Below, one piece after another: positions 47,385 through 58,443 of a stretch of DNA of 64,000 nucleotides. This stretch comes from Adiantum capillus-veneris (taxonomy: Eukaryota > Streptophyta > Polypodiopsida > Polypodiales > Pteridaceae), in contig CM043944.1 of assembly GCA_014529385.2 (NCBI GenBank), positions 54,288,268-54,352,267 on the forward strand, given 5' to 3'. Position numbers and translations under genes: made by a program. Within the stretch, counting starts at the first letter, position 1; every line of letters starts with the position of its first letter. Under the pieces are notes generated by a model. It had not been told where the DNA came from, ran no database searches, and saw only the letters and a list, made by a program, of their open reading frames with translations.

Positions 47385-48536
47385 ATGGCTTATAGTCGGC
47401 CAGTGCTCACAGGGAAGGAGGATGTGAAGGACTGGATTGCGGATTTTGAGTGGCATATGCTTGGTATGCACATTGTGAATGACGAAGCAAAGATTCATGT
47501 ATTTCCTCTAGCACTCAAAGGAGAAGCTCGGGAGTGGTTTGAAGGTTTAGAGGAAGACAAAAAGAAAACATGGGAGCAGGTGAAGTTGGCAGTTTTTGAC
47601 AGGTTTGGGAAGAAACTAACCGCAACAGAAGCGACGACAAAATTGAGAGGTTTGCAGCAAGATGTTCATGCTAACTTTAAAGAGTTTTTGCAACACTTCA
47701 AAGGGCTTTGGGTTCAATTAGAGGTGGCATCCCAAGTAACTCTAGGGGATTTCTTTAAAGTACGTTAGTTTATGGATTGTCTCCATCCAAGTGTAAGGGA
47801 GAAGGTTGATCAAGAGGAGCCTGCTACACTTGAAAGAGCTGTGGAAATTGCCGAGGACAAGAGCAAGAAGATCAAGAGAAGGTGGGAGCAAGGCATGACA
47901 CACACTGAGCCAGTTGTGTTGCAACCAATGGTCCCTGTGACAACGGATGATAGAGTGGAGTGAGTGGTTCAAGGTCCAGATCCTATTACGGCCCGAGTTC
48001 TACATGATCTTGCCGGTCAATTGCAAGAATTAAGAATTATAATAATGAATAGAAACCAAAGAGAAGAGCGGCCAGGTGGGAGCAGTAGGGGACGAAGGCT
48101 ACAAGGAAGATGCTACAATTGTGATGAAGAGGGTCACTGCACCCCTGATTTTCCTGAACCACCAAGAGAGAGAGGAGGGATATACCCCTTATATGGATGT
48201 GGTCGAGGAAGAATAGAAGAAAATCATCAAGAGCGGGCACTAGAAGCACCGTCACCACAACAACAACCAAAATTGTTTCCTGGAAATGGAGAAGGTAGGG
48301 CTATCAAAATCATTACCCTTGAGCATCAAGATGTGGATGTTTTGGCCAATAAGAGAGCTAGGCATGATAGGGAGAAAGAGACAGAAGAAGAGAGGGAAAC
48401 AAGAGCAAGGAAAGGAAAGGCTCAGGTAGAAGACAAACCAGAAAGTAGCAAGAGGCGGCGAAGAAGGAAAATTGGTTCAAAGGACTACCTCCTTGGCCAA
48501 GGTGTTGAAGACTATGATATTGTCGATGACATATGA
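47385..48536 (+). pseudogene. E-TATp gag and nucleocapsid (copy 2)
   Basis: From M-A-Y-S-R-P-V-L-T-G-K-E-D-V-K the gag is open to a TAG at 47766-47768 (K-V-R-stop-F-M-D-C, where other gags have Gln). Then 47772-47963 and the 190-codon nucleocapsid frame 47964-48536 follow. The knuckle C-Y-N-C-D-E-E-G-H-C-T-P-D-F lacks its last Cys, as in copy 1. Copy 2 keeps an Arg codon (CGA) where copy 1 has TGA at 14472. Confidence 0.8.
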
Positions 48537-48566
48537 AATCAAAAGGCAAATATATCTTTTGGTCAG

Positions 48567-49766
48567 TTGGTGGCTTTGAATGCTAAATTGAGGAGGCAGT
48601 GGACCAAGTGTGTGAGTACACGGCTTCCTTCCAAGAAGGAAAAGCGTCAAAGCATGGTGTCATCTTTGAAGGTTGGTCACCTAGTGGATATGGTTCCAAT
48701 AGTTGACGCGATGCTGGGATTGATGCAATTATGTCCTGATATTTTTGGGATAAGTGTTGAAAAGGAAGCATCGATGCATGATGTGAATGTCAAGGAGAAG
48801 AAGGATAGTCCAAAAGCAATTGTAGAGCCTGCCAAAGTGAATGTAAGGAGCATGCTAGGAGAGGACTTGACAGAAAAAGAAAAAAAAAATTATGAAGACA
48901 TGTTCAAGGAATTTCCAAAGCTATTCGCCACTCAATATACAGAGTTGCAAGGAGCTAAAGGAGTCAAGCATAGAATCAATCTAAAAGAAGGTGCCAAGAC
49001 AAAGGTTCAAAAGCTTAGGAGGTTGGGGGTCATTCATGAGAAGGTCCTTCATGAAGAGGTGACAAATCTTTTGGAAGCAGATTTCATCTTTCGAGTGGAG
49101 GAGTTTGAATGGGTCTCTCTAGTTGTTATTGTGCCCAAGAAGAACGGAAGGTTTAGGATATGTGTTGATTTCAAACCTTTGAATGCTGCCACAAAAAGAA
49201 ATCATTATCCACTACCCTTCCTAGATGAAATCCTCAATCAGGTTGCCGGTCATGAACGTTACTCAATCATGGATGGATTTTCTGGCTACTTTCAGATCTT
49301 GATAGCGATTGAAGATCGATTGAAGACGACCTTCATTACTCCCTGGGGTTGTTTTGCCTACAAAAGAATGCCTTTTGGGCTGGTTAATGCATATGCTACC
49401 TTCCAAGGATGGATGAATAGAGTGTTTGGTCCCTACTTTGGTAAGTTCATTCGTGTTTTCATGGATGACATTGGGTGTTATAGCTCAAGGGCCACACATT
49501 TGGAGAAGCCGAGGTTGAGTTTTGAAAGGCTTCAAGAAGAGGGTGGGCAACTCAACCCAAAGAAGTGTAAATTTGGTCATGCCGGAGTCCATTTGCTAGG
49601 ACATGTGGTTTCCCAAAATGGAATAGAAGCTGACCCAGAGAAATTTAAGGCTTTGTTGCTTATGGATCCACCCAACAACACAAAAGATTTAGCATCATTT
49701 GTGCATAAGCTCAGGTACTTGTCACGTTTTTTCTGGATGCTATGTCAGTATGTGTATCCTCTCTAG
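48567..49766 (+). pseudogene. E-TATp reverse transcriptase, protease deleted in frame (copy 2)
   Basis: One open frame of 399 codons contains the complete RT motif series (R-I-C-V-D-F-K-P-L-N; S-I-M-D-G-F-S-G-Y; P-F-G-L-V-N-A; V-F-M-D-D-I; L-L-G-H-V-V) with Trp where copy 1 has a TAG. Relative to copy 1 it lacks 468 bp (156 codons) between D-A-M-L-G and M-Q-L-C-P-D. That removes the whole retropepsin and keeps the frame. It ends at the shared TAG 49764-49766. Confidence 0.9.
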
Positions 49767-50684
49767 AAATTGAGTCAAAGAGTTCAAGGGTTTGAATGGA
49801 ATGAAGACATGCAACAGGCTTTTGATGGCATCAAGGAGGTATTGTGTGCTTTACCAACAGTGAGTCCTCCTCATTTGCAGCCGATTTTCTATGTATCTAT
49901 TAGTGTGGGGTCAGTAGCTTTTGGGTCGGTTCTCTTACAAAAGCAAGGAAGGAACTTCAAGCCAATTTATTTTGAGAGCAAGATGAAGAATGTAAGCGAG
50001 TTCTCCTACACAGAAATGGAATAGTGGGTATTTTCCTTCGTTCTTGCTTGTCGAAGGTTCAAAACCTATTTGTTGCCCCAAAAGTTCTATGTGCTCACCA
50101 CATCGAATCTTTTGCCTGATGTAGTACAACATTTGAAGCCTAGCAAGCGCATCTTAAAGTGGACTTTGGAGCTTCAAGAGTATGAGTTGGAGTTTAAAGT
50201 GGATCATTCTGTTAAAGCTCACTTGGCAGACATAGTGGTACATAAGGGGGGGGAGCTTTCATCTTACCCATAGGTTGACAAGGATGATCATGAAGAGGAA
50301 GTAGATATTACAAATGCGTATACAATGATGTTTGATGGTGCATACTGGAAAGTTATTCAAAAGCCAAGTGGTGGGGTAGTCATTAAGAACCCAAAAGGCG
50401 ATGTAATATTTTCTAGAGCTTACGATCTTGATGAAGCTGAAAGCAACAATGAGGCCGAGTATCTCACGCTTTTCCTTGGGTTGAAGCAGTGTGTTGAGTT
50501 TGGACTGAAGAGGGTCATTGCAAAAGGGGATGCATTGCTAGTCATGAATCAGTTGCTTGGTTTGTGGAATGTTAAGAAAGACAATTTGAAGAAGTGGTTC
50601 TATGGCGTCAAGAAGCTTTTGCATTAGTTTGAGAAGATACACTTTAAGCATGTTCCTTGTGAGTAGAATAAAGAAGCTGATGAG
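49767..50684 (+). pseudogene. E-TATp dual RNase H (copy 2)
   Basis: As copy 1: degenerate retroviral-type domain, then an archaeal-type domain with F-D-G-A, E-A-E-Y, K-G-D-A and an acidic end (E-A-D-E-L-A). TAG stops at 50022-50024, 50625-50627 and 50664-50666 are shared; a further TAG at 50271-50273 (TGG in copy 1) is private to this copy. Confidence 0.85.
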
Positions 50685-52047
50685 TTGGCTAGGGACAAGT
50701 TGGATGCCTTGGTAGCTCCTTTAAAGGTCAAGGAAGCCTTGTATGCAGGAAGGGAATCATTGCAAGATGTAGAAGTATTTATTGGTAAAGGGCAATGTCC
50801 AGAGGGCATGTCAAAAGTTTGGCGGCAGAGAATAGTTGCAAAAGCAAGAAACTACACATTGGTAGGTGAGGATCTCATGCTTTATGGCATGGATAGAATT
50901 TTGAGAAAAGTGCCGTACAAAGAAGAGAAAGGCTTGATTTTGGAGCACTGCCATGAAGAAATAGGCCATCAAGGCAAGGATCAGGTTGTCTTTTGTGTTT
51001 TAAGAGCAAGTTACTGCTGGCCCTCTATGATGAGAGATGCTTATTTTTGGTGCAAGTCATGCCATGAATGCCAAGTGTTTGCAAATCGGAAGCTTTTGGC
51101 TGAGCCTCAGAAAGCTATGTCTTTTGATGCATTTGCAAAACGGGGAGTAGATGCTGTAGGTCCAATGCCAAAGACCAACAATGGCAAAAGGTATATCCTT
51201 GTGGCTGTGGACTATTTGACAAAATGGGTTGAGGCAAGAGCAGTAAAAGATGTAACAGCAGGAAGAGCGGCCTCTTTTTTTATATGAACAGGTGTGTTGC
51301 AGGTTTGGAGCTCCTATGGTTATCATTTATGATCGTGGACTAGGTTTTAGGTGAAAACTTGTTGCTGCTCTCATGGAGAAATTGAAAATTCAGCATAGGC
51401 ATTCATCTCCTTACTACCCACAATGCAATGGGTTGGTTGAGAACTGCAATGGTCAAATTGTGAAGATGCTATCAAAGTATGCTAGAGAGCATCCTAAAGA
51501 GTGGGACTTGGACTTGGAAAAGTGTTTGTGGGCTTATAGAACTGTGTATAGAGTGTCCACACAGTTTACACCATATGAACTTGTTTATGGAAAGGAAGCT
51601 CTTATGCCCATACAAGTGCAGTTGGATGCCTTGAAGTTGTTGTGCAAAATGCAAGGTGAGCATAATAACAAGTTGCAAGAAAGAATTCTTTCTCTAGAGT
51701 TGCTACGAATGAATAGAGAGAAAGCTAGTGATTATTATCTTTAACAAGCAGAGACAAGGATGGAGAAAATGAATAAGAGGCTGCCAAAGAAAGAGATCAA
51801 AGAAGGAGATTTGGTGATGAAGTATGATTCTCGCTTGGATTTTACTTTTCAGAAGAAATTGAGGGACAAATGGTTGGGTCCATACAGAGTGAAGCATGCA
51901 TTTTCTAATGGCACCTATGAGTTGGAAAAATTGTCTGGTGAACGTTTGTGCTATAGAATAAATGGTTATAGACTGAAGAAATATTTTGCAAGGGATGTGG
52001 TTCCGGATGCAAATAGTCTCTTGGTTGAGCATAAATGCTCTACCTAG
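50685..52047 (+). pseudogene. E-TATp integrase (copy 2)
   Basis: Near-complete integrase in three pieces. 50685-51287 has the zinc-binding H-x-H-C-C residues (H-E-E-I-G-H; C-K-S-C-H-E-C) and the first catalytic Asp in G-V-D-A-V-G-P. Next is a frameshifted stretch with R-F-G-A-P-M-V-I-I-Y-D-R-G (second Asp), then a TGA near 51352. 51373-51744 has Y-P-Q-C-N-G-L-V-E-N (catalytic Glu). 51760-52047 is the C-terminal domain (K-E-G-D-L-V-M-K-Y; W-L-G-P-Y-R-V). The catalytic triad survives but the frame does not. Confidence 0.85.
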
Positions 52048-52058
52048 AGGGTGGGCAA
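52046..52058 (+). other. Polypurine tract of E-TATp
   Basis: AGAGGGTGGGCAA directly precedes the 3' LTR start TGACGATAGAC. Confidence 0.7.
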
Positions 52059-52267
52059 TGACGATAGACTGCTTTTGGCGTGTACAAAGTAGCGTTTATA
52101 TGCATGGTCATATGTACAAAAATATGTAAATACATGCATTTGGGAGCTTTGCAAAGTGGTTTCAAGTTCCAAAAAGGTGCAACGTGTGCACATTGTAAAT
52201 ATGCGTGCTTGCGTGTCGGCAGTCGAGCATATGTACATGCCTGGATAGGGTATCGAGGCCTTGGATA
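52059..52267 (+). repeat. E-TATp 3' LTR, truncated
   Basis: Only the first ~209 bp of the 1.2-kb LTR are present. Homology to the 5' LTR ends at CCTTGGATA; the next base is already copia integrase sequence. The missing part must have gone in a deletion that also removed the copia RT. Confidence 0.85.
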
Positions 52268-53140
52268 GCAAGATAGCAAGGGATGAACAAAATATTCCAC
52301 AAACACTACATCTCTTGAATCCAGAATACGCTTTGTTTGCGGATGATACAACCTGTAACCTTTGTTTTCAGCACTATAACCAACAAAAATACATTTGAAA
52401 GCCTTATCATCCAATTTTTTGTGTTGTGTTTGTGGCACCAAAGCATATGCCAAACAACCAAAAACACACATGTGCTCAATAGAAGGCTTTTTGTCATTGC
52501 CATGCTTCATATGGAGTAATCGACTACTGCAGAGCTTTTGTAGGACACCTGTTTAGTACATAAGTGGCACACATGATGGCCTCAAGCCAAAAAGAATGCG
52601 GCAAAGCTCGACTTTTGACCATACATCGTGCCATTTCTGTAAGTGACCTGTTTTTCCTCTCAAGAACACCAGTTTGTCGAGGTCTATAAGGCACTATACA
52701 TTGGTGGTTTATCCCATGACTAGCCAAAAATGCATTAAATTCATGATGGCATATACTCCCCCCCTCGATCAGAATGGAGGGTGCCCATAGTACATTCCGA
52801 GACATTTTCAGCCATAGGCACAAATTGTTTGAAGCACATAAAAACTTTGGACTTCACTTTAAGCAGAAATACCCGGATTAATCATCAACGAAATTCATGA
52901 AGTAAAGGTAATTGCCCAAGGACGGAGTTTGCATGGGCCCACAAACATCACTATGCACAAGCTGCAACCTGCATGTGGCCCTAACTGAACCATCCTTTGG
53001 AAACTTCAAACCGTGCATCTTACCCAAAATACAACCTTCACAAACATGTTTGACAGGTGCTTCAAGAGGCGGCAAAGAAGCAACCGTATCAGATTTTTGC
53101 AAACGCAGCAAACTGGCAAAATTCAGATGACCAAAACGTG
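52268..53140 (-). pseudogene. E-COP integrase, truncated
   Basis: On the minus strand from 53140 down: the pre-integrase zinc region (C-E-G-C-I-L-G-K-M-H at 52878-53111), L-V-H-S-D-V-C-G-P-M-Q-T with the first core Asp, then 52524-52823 with G-V-L-E-R-K-N-R-S-L carrying the catalytic Glu (usual form G-V-x-E-R-K-N-R), and 52268-52510 with F-G-C-L-A-Y-A-L-V-P and L-D-S-R-D-V-V-F. Pieces are in different frames. It stops at the junction with the E-TATp LTR, so copia RT is missing. Confidence 0.85.
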
Positions 53141-53144
53141 CATG

Positions 53145-54665
53145 TCAAAGTTTTGCATCTAAAATAGCCCTTGAATCTGCAACAACATTTAAAAAATTTT
53201 GTCCACACTTGTCATACAAAGTGAGCTTATACAACCCATGGCACGAAAGCCTAGATGCAACAATTTCATCACCAAAACTAAGATCATGAACTGTACATCT
53301 GTCATCCACAAATTTGACTACAAGTCCAAGTCTAGTAAGTGAAAATACAGACAAAAGATTTTTCTTGATCCCAGGTACATAAAGTGCATCAACAACTGTG
53401 AAGGAACTACCATTTGCAGGAGTAAGCACAATCTTTCCAACTCCTTGAGCCGGATAAGAGGCATTGTTGGCACAAGTGACTGAATTCCCATGAGGGACAG
53501 ACTCGAGAGAGGTAAAGAATTCACGATGTGAGGTAATGTGCTTTGTAGCACCACTGTCAAAATACCACACATGTGAATTTGTAGCAACTGACATGCATGC
53601 ATCATGGAAAACAGGATTGTAAGTGCACTCTGCACTAAAAGCCCATTCTGCATCAACATCAGCATCACAATCTCCTTTCAAAGAAGACTCAACAATGGCT
53701 GCATTTGTAGCGGAACTAGCATTTGCAATGGAACCACCCTCTTTCTTCTTAGCCTCTTTGGACTTCAACTTAGGACACTTCTTCATCAAGTGATCATTAG
53801 CTTTACAATAATGGAAATGCATCTTCCTTTTTACCTTATCACTGGAATTTCCAGACAAAGTGCTGCCAGTAGAAGCATTGGGAACATAAGTTTTGCCACT
53901 CGCAACAGAACCAGAAGAAGTGGTTGCTTTGCTATTACCACCCTTTCTTTGAGAAGCAATAAAAGCCTGTTCAACTGCACGCTGTCTAGTCTTGTTTTTT
54001 TTGGAAAGTGACTCTTGCAACCGCAATGTGCATAATGCATCAAACTTGACAACTTCAGGATTTCCTTGGGTCCTAAGTCTCCAAGTACTAGCAAAAGTCT
54101 GGTAAGAACTTGGTAAGGCATCAAGAACAGTGTGCACAAGGGAACTGTCTGAAATGATTTTACCTGCAAAAATAAGTTGCTCATTGATATCCTCGACACC
54201 AGCAAGGAAAGTGGCCATATCATCTAACTCATGCATAATCTTCGACTCCAACTCTTTACACAGAAAAGCAAGTTTAGCCTCATTGCCACTTGCATAAAGA
54301 CTAGCCAAAATATCCCAAGCCTATGTTGCAAATTGTGCTAATTGAATGTGAGGAAAAATGGTGTGCTTCACAGACAACGCAATCAATGCATGAGCTTGTG
54401 CATCTTCTACATCCCAATGAGATTGTTCTATCGTAGGTAAAACAACTCTAATAGCAACAATTCTTGTAGCAAGACCTGCCACATCCTCAACATTGCCGAC
54501 ATCCTCAGAACTAGGACGTACATCAATGCCCTGCACAATATTCCAGACGCCCTTTGACACAAGAACATGTTGCATCATGTAAGCCTACATAGGGTAATTG
54601 TCCCCATCCAATCTCTCCTCATCAGCAAACATCTTGAGCACATCTGTGTTGTTGTCAACCACGGT
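53145..54665 (-). pseudogene. E-COP gag and protease
   Basis: A 387-codon ORF (53145-54308) holds the C-terminal gag, a zinc knuckle reading F-H-Y-C-K-A-N-D-H-L-M-K-K-C (the first Cys is lost), and the copia protease W-Y-F-D-S-G-A-T-K-H-I-T. The upstream gag (54321-54578) is separated by one TAG, and the probable start M-F-A-D-E-E-R-L-D-G-D-N-Y near 54635 by another TAG where copia gags usually have Trp. It would encode particle protein and protease of a Ty1/copia element. Confidence 0.85.
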
Positions 54666-54966
54666 AACCGCTGCACCTGATGTGAAAACTGTCCAAAAAG
54701 ACGAGAAATGAACCGAGAACAACACCTGCTATATAGCACAAATCATAGACTGTAAGGCACCTATTATGCAAAAAACGGCATTGATAAAAATTTTGCACAA
54801 AATGACGCAATAGCCAGTGCAGTACTACCTGTAGTGGAAATAGAGGTAGAAATGAGCCCGAATTAGAAATCTGAGCAGACTGAGCTCTACGAGCCTACCC
54901 AAAATTTTTGTCGACTTGTGAACGCTCACCAAAGCTCACTGAAATCAAAGAAAATGAGAATGTGTG
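54666..54966 (-). other. E-COP leader
   Basis: Untranslated sequence between 5' LTR and gag. I could not find a clear primer binding site at the LTR edge: the usual iMet complement is not readable before 54967. Confidence 0.5.
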
Positions 54967-55218
54967 TGTTGGAGCTGCTGGCGACTAAGCCCGAGAGGAC
55001 GCAACCTACAGAGAAATGCACACAACTTGGAGAAGACGAAGGAAGCTCAAGGCACACAATAGAGGGTGTGTTACTTAGTGTGTAGTGGAAAGATAGATAG
55101 CCCTAGAGTGATGGGCGTATATACAATGCACGGGGGAAAAAACCTCTTAAAGAGGGAAAAAATGCCCCGATGTTCTTAGTGTGTTCACACACATCACTAC
55201 CACATGTATATGGTAACA
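54967..55218 (-). repeat. E-COP 5' LTR
   Basis: 252 bp, TGTTGGAGCT to GGTAACA, paired with 45270-45496. GAGAG at 55219-55223 is the right half of the target-site duplication (left half GAGAT; the empty site at 61938 reads GAGAC). Confidence 0.85.
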
Positions 55219-55223
55219 GAGAG

Positions 55224-55847
55224 AAGAAGAGTATTGGTCATGGTTATTATGGTCAATGTTTTTGATTGATGGTACCCTGTCTTAAGTTTAAAGATGTCTG
55301 TTTGCTAAAAGAATTCTTTTTCAATGCTATCATTAATACTTGATTGAATGAATTACTGTGAGACAGGAAGTAAAAGAAACCATTATTTTATGTTTTAAAA
55401 CAATGTGATAGTAATCAAAAAACAAAAGTATCATGTGTGAGTGCGGGGTGGTAAGTGAGGATTGACTAAGGTTGTCAATCATGGATGGGTGGACCTGACC
55501 GGTCAGGTAACTATCCATCCCTGTGCACTAAAAATGTGTAGTAAACTTCTTCACTTGCAAGAGGAGTCCACCAACGGCTTTGCCCTCACATATGTTGGTT
55601 GAGGATATCTTAGCCCAATTTGTGGAAGTTATAGGGCCAAAAGACTTTGGATTTTAAAGATGTAATCCCGTTTTTGCTGTGAGAAAGTACTAGGTCTTCT
55701 TCTAGGGCTATAGACCCAAGACATTGTCAATGATAAAGGTCTATTCCTTGGATTTTTCTTGTTTAGAGACTCTGATTCTTATTAGGCCTAGAGACTTGTC
55801 AAGGACCCCATCCCAATCTTGGTATTGGTGGGTTGAGGGATCTTTCA
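55224..55847 (+). repeat. E-LONG 5' LTR, second part
   Basis: It continues the LTR interrupted at 45269. It matches 61943-62549 and ends GGGATCTTTCA two bases before the PBS. Confidence 0.85.
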
Positions 55848-55849
55848 AG

Positions 55850-55861
55850 TGGTATCAAAGC
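55850..55861 (+). other. Primer binding site of E-LONG
   Basis: TGGTATCAAAGC, one base from the initiator-Met tRNA complement TGGTATCAGAGC, two bases after the LTR end. Confidence 0.85.
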
Positions 55862-56746
55862 GTGTGTTAATAAAAGTCTTGGACCTAGAGAAAAGTTTAA
55901 AGGGTTAGGTTGAAATAAGTGATCTATGACAAATTTGATCAAAGAGGTATTTAATTGAAAAGAGGGAGAGAAAGGAAGAGAGAGAATTATCCCCATCTTT
56001 GTTGGAATATTTCCATCAGGCTTACCATAAATCCATGGATTTCAACATTAGGTTTATGAGGGCTTGCCTATCCTGACACTATTAAATGAAAAAAAGTATG
56101 ATGAAATGGCTAGATATGAGATTTTCTCCTTCCACTTGGAGGATCAGCTGGTCAGGATCTGGTGGAATTTTCTTCATTAATGCGGGAGAGTTAGAAGTTT
56201 AGCACTAAATATGAAGAGACTCAAATGGGCCAAAGATCTTCATGTGATTGAAGTGTAATTTTTCATTAGGACGAAGAATCTGGAGGAAACCTTGTAATAG
56301 ATGATGTCCAAGTATCACAAAATTAGTGGTTGTTTGATTAGGTTTCTAAAGTAATGTACCCAGGTAGAATTAGGCCCATAGGTGTAAGCCCTAGTTTTAG
56401 TGGACCAAAAGATGTTGTATATTTTGATCCTATCTCTGATCCACCCAAAGTCCACAAGATTTTAGTATAGGTCTGTCGTCACCTTTGTACATAGTAGGAT
56501 CTTCATGGATTGTATTAACTCTTGTACATACTATGGTTCTCATGGGTATTGCTATAAGCAGTGTTGTTTATGGTTTGGAAATTGTCTTCATCTTGTGTGC
56601 ATTTTTGTTTAATGAGATAAGTTAAAAGCATAAGTAATAGAGATTTTCATCTAGTACTAAATTTCACTAATTGAATCCCAGGGTAGTACTTGCATAAATA
56701 GCCTTTACACTGTTACTCAAGAGAAAAAATTATTACTAAAGCAAGT
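55862..56746 (+). other. E-LONG internal leader
   Basis: No readable coding sequence longer than a few dozen residues. It is the untranslated or decayed region between PBS and gag. Confidence 0.5.
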
Positions 56747-57640
56747 CCAACTCCCTACCTTCAAGGGAGAGGGACCGAATTTAGAGCGAGATGCCGAAGC
56801 ATGGCTAGATGCTATGGATGACTATTTCAAAGCCGCAAGAACTGCTCAGGAAAACCAACTTAATATTAGGTACGTTTCATCCCAATAGAGATGCCAAAAT
56901 TTGGTGAAAGCAACACTACAAAGATAATCCCCCGAGTAGTCCATCTTGGGAGAAAATGAAACGAGAAATCAAAGAATGCTATCTCCATCTTGCATATCAG
57001 GCTATCAAGATGAACAAATTCTTTGATCTATGCCAGCTAGGACTCTCTCTGGAGGAGTACTACACAAAATTTGTGTCCTTACAACGCTATGCTCCCCAAA
57101 TGACAATGGAACAGTAGATCGCTCGCTTTTGCTAAGGCCTCAATAAACCACTGAATTCACGTCTTGAAGCTATGAGGCCTACATCTATTCAAGATGCACT
57201 TCTCAGAGCCAAGCCTCTTGCAGCTGAAGGAACCAACTCTATAAGAAAATATAATGGATTTAATACCTTAAGGGGAAGAGCTAGGGGAACTTTCAAACAA
57301 GGATATTAGCAATGTGGAGTAGCTGCAGCAGTGAACTTGGAGAAGACCTTTCCAAATGTTAGGTGCTATGGATGCAATCAGATGGGGCACTATAGAAATA
57401 ACTGTCCCGAAGAGCAAAACCCTCGAATTACTCTAGAGACATCCCTCAAAATCAAGGAGACAATCTAAGAGGAGGTAGAAATGGAGGACGAGGTAGAGGA
57501 AGAGTAAGAGGAGCCAGAGCTTATGCAATCATGGGAGAACCAACCTTAATGAACGAGGAAGATGAAAGAGCCACTCGTTTGGACACAGTTAGCAATCCTG
57601 GAGCTCAACAACGATAGGAAATGTTGTAAACCACTATAAA
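56747..57640 (+). pseudogene. E-LONG gag with zinc knuckle, decayed
   Basis: Read across stops it gives a gypsy gag: R-D-A-E-A-W-L-D-A-M-D-D-Y-F, then W-E-K-M-K-R-E-I-K-E-C-Y-L, L-S-L-E-E-Y-Y-T-K-F, L-N-S-R-L-E-A-M-R-P, and a complete knuckle C-Y-G-C-N-Q-M-G-H-Y-R-N-N-C near 57363-57405 (C-x2-C-x4-H-x4-C). Several stops, including TAG, interrupt it, so no long ORF is seen. No protease or pol follows before the PPT. Confidence 0.7.
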
Positions 57641-58429
57641 TCAATAATGAAAAATTTTGAGTTACTTACATTACTTAAAGAATGTAAAGTTAAGTTAACA
57701 TTCAATCAACAAATTAAGGGTAGATCTAGCAAATGAGAAAGAGGTTCTCCATAAGAAGGGAGGATTCAAATATTTTAAATAAGATAGTTATCCAAAAACC
57801 AACTCACATTCCTTGTGCACAAGATAGCCTTCTTTGATAAGTGACCTAGATATTGAAGTATTAATGTATGAGACTAATAGGAAGCCAGAGCAACTCTTGA
57901 TATGATACCTCTAAAAACCCTTTACATAATGCTAGTCAACTAGCTTAGAGTACAGAGGGTATACCTCTGGTGCAATGGTGGAAGCTTGTGCCAACCGCAC
58001 ATTGCTCAGAATGGCAAGAACACACCGAGCGCGTTCAGATTAGCAATGCTGGAATACACAGTACTTGTCAAATGATAATTTCTTTGAATGGTCGGTTAGA
58101 GCAAGTGCGTTCATGTTGACAAGGTGCATGGATGTATCTTTTATGGAATGGATTCAACTTGGTTTTTGAGATAATACAAAGGGTTTGTAAAGGTTTTTAA
58201 GATGGTCTCAACACTAAGAGCTTCTTGGGAAAAATTGAGTAGCAACTAATTAGTAAGGAATTGTAGAAACCCCAACCAGATTGTATCCTTGAAAGTAAAG
58301 AGAAAACTCTTAGAAATAGAGTAATCTGGAACACTTGGTAAAGTGGAAAGATTATCCCACCAAGGACACCACTAGAAATAATAAAACCTCTTCCCCCAAT
58401 TTCGGTTGATATAAGGGCATCTCAAATTC
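57641..58429 (+). other. E-LONG region between gag and PPT
   Basis: About 0.8 kb in which I see no coding sequence. Pol should be here in an autonomous element. Confidence 0.5.
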
Positions 58430-58443
58430 CTAAGTTGGGGTGA
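58430..58443 (+). other. Polypurine tract of E-LONG
   Basis: AAGTTGGGGTGAT lies directly before the 3' LTR start TGTAAGGTCTC. Confidence 0.7.

Noticed and set aside
57960-58020. Possible tRNA-like text near TGGTGCAATGGTGG
   Set aside because: No cloverleaf with matching acceptor arms can be formed by eye; no tRNA gene is supported anywhere in the window.
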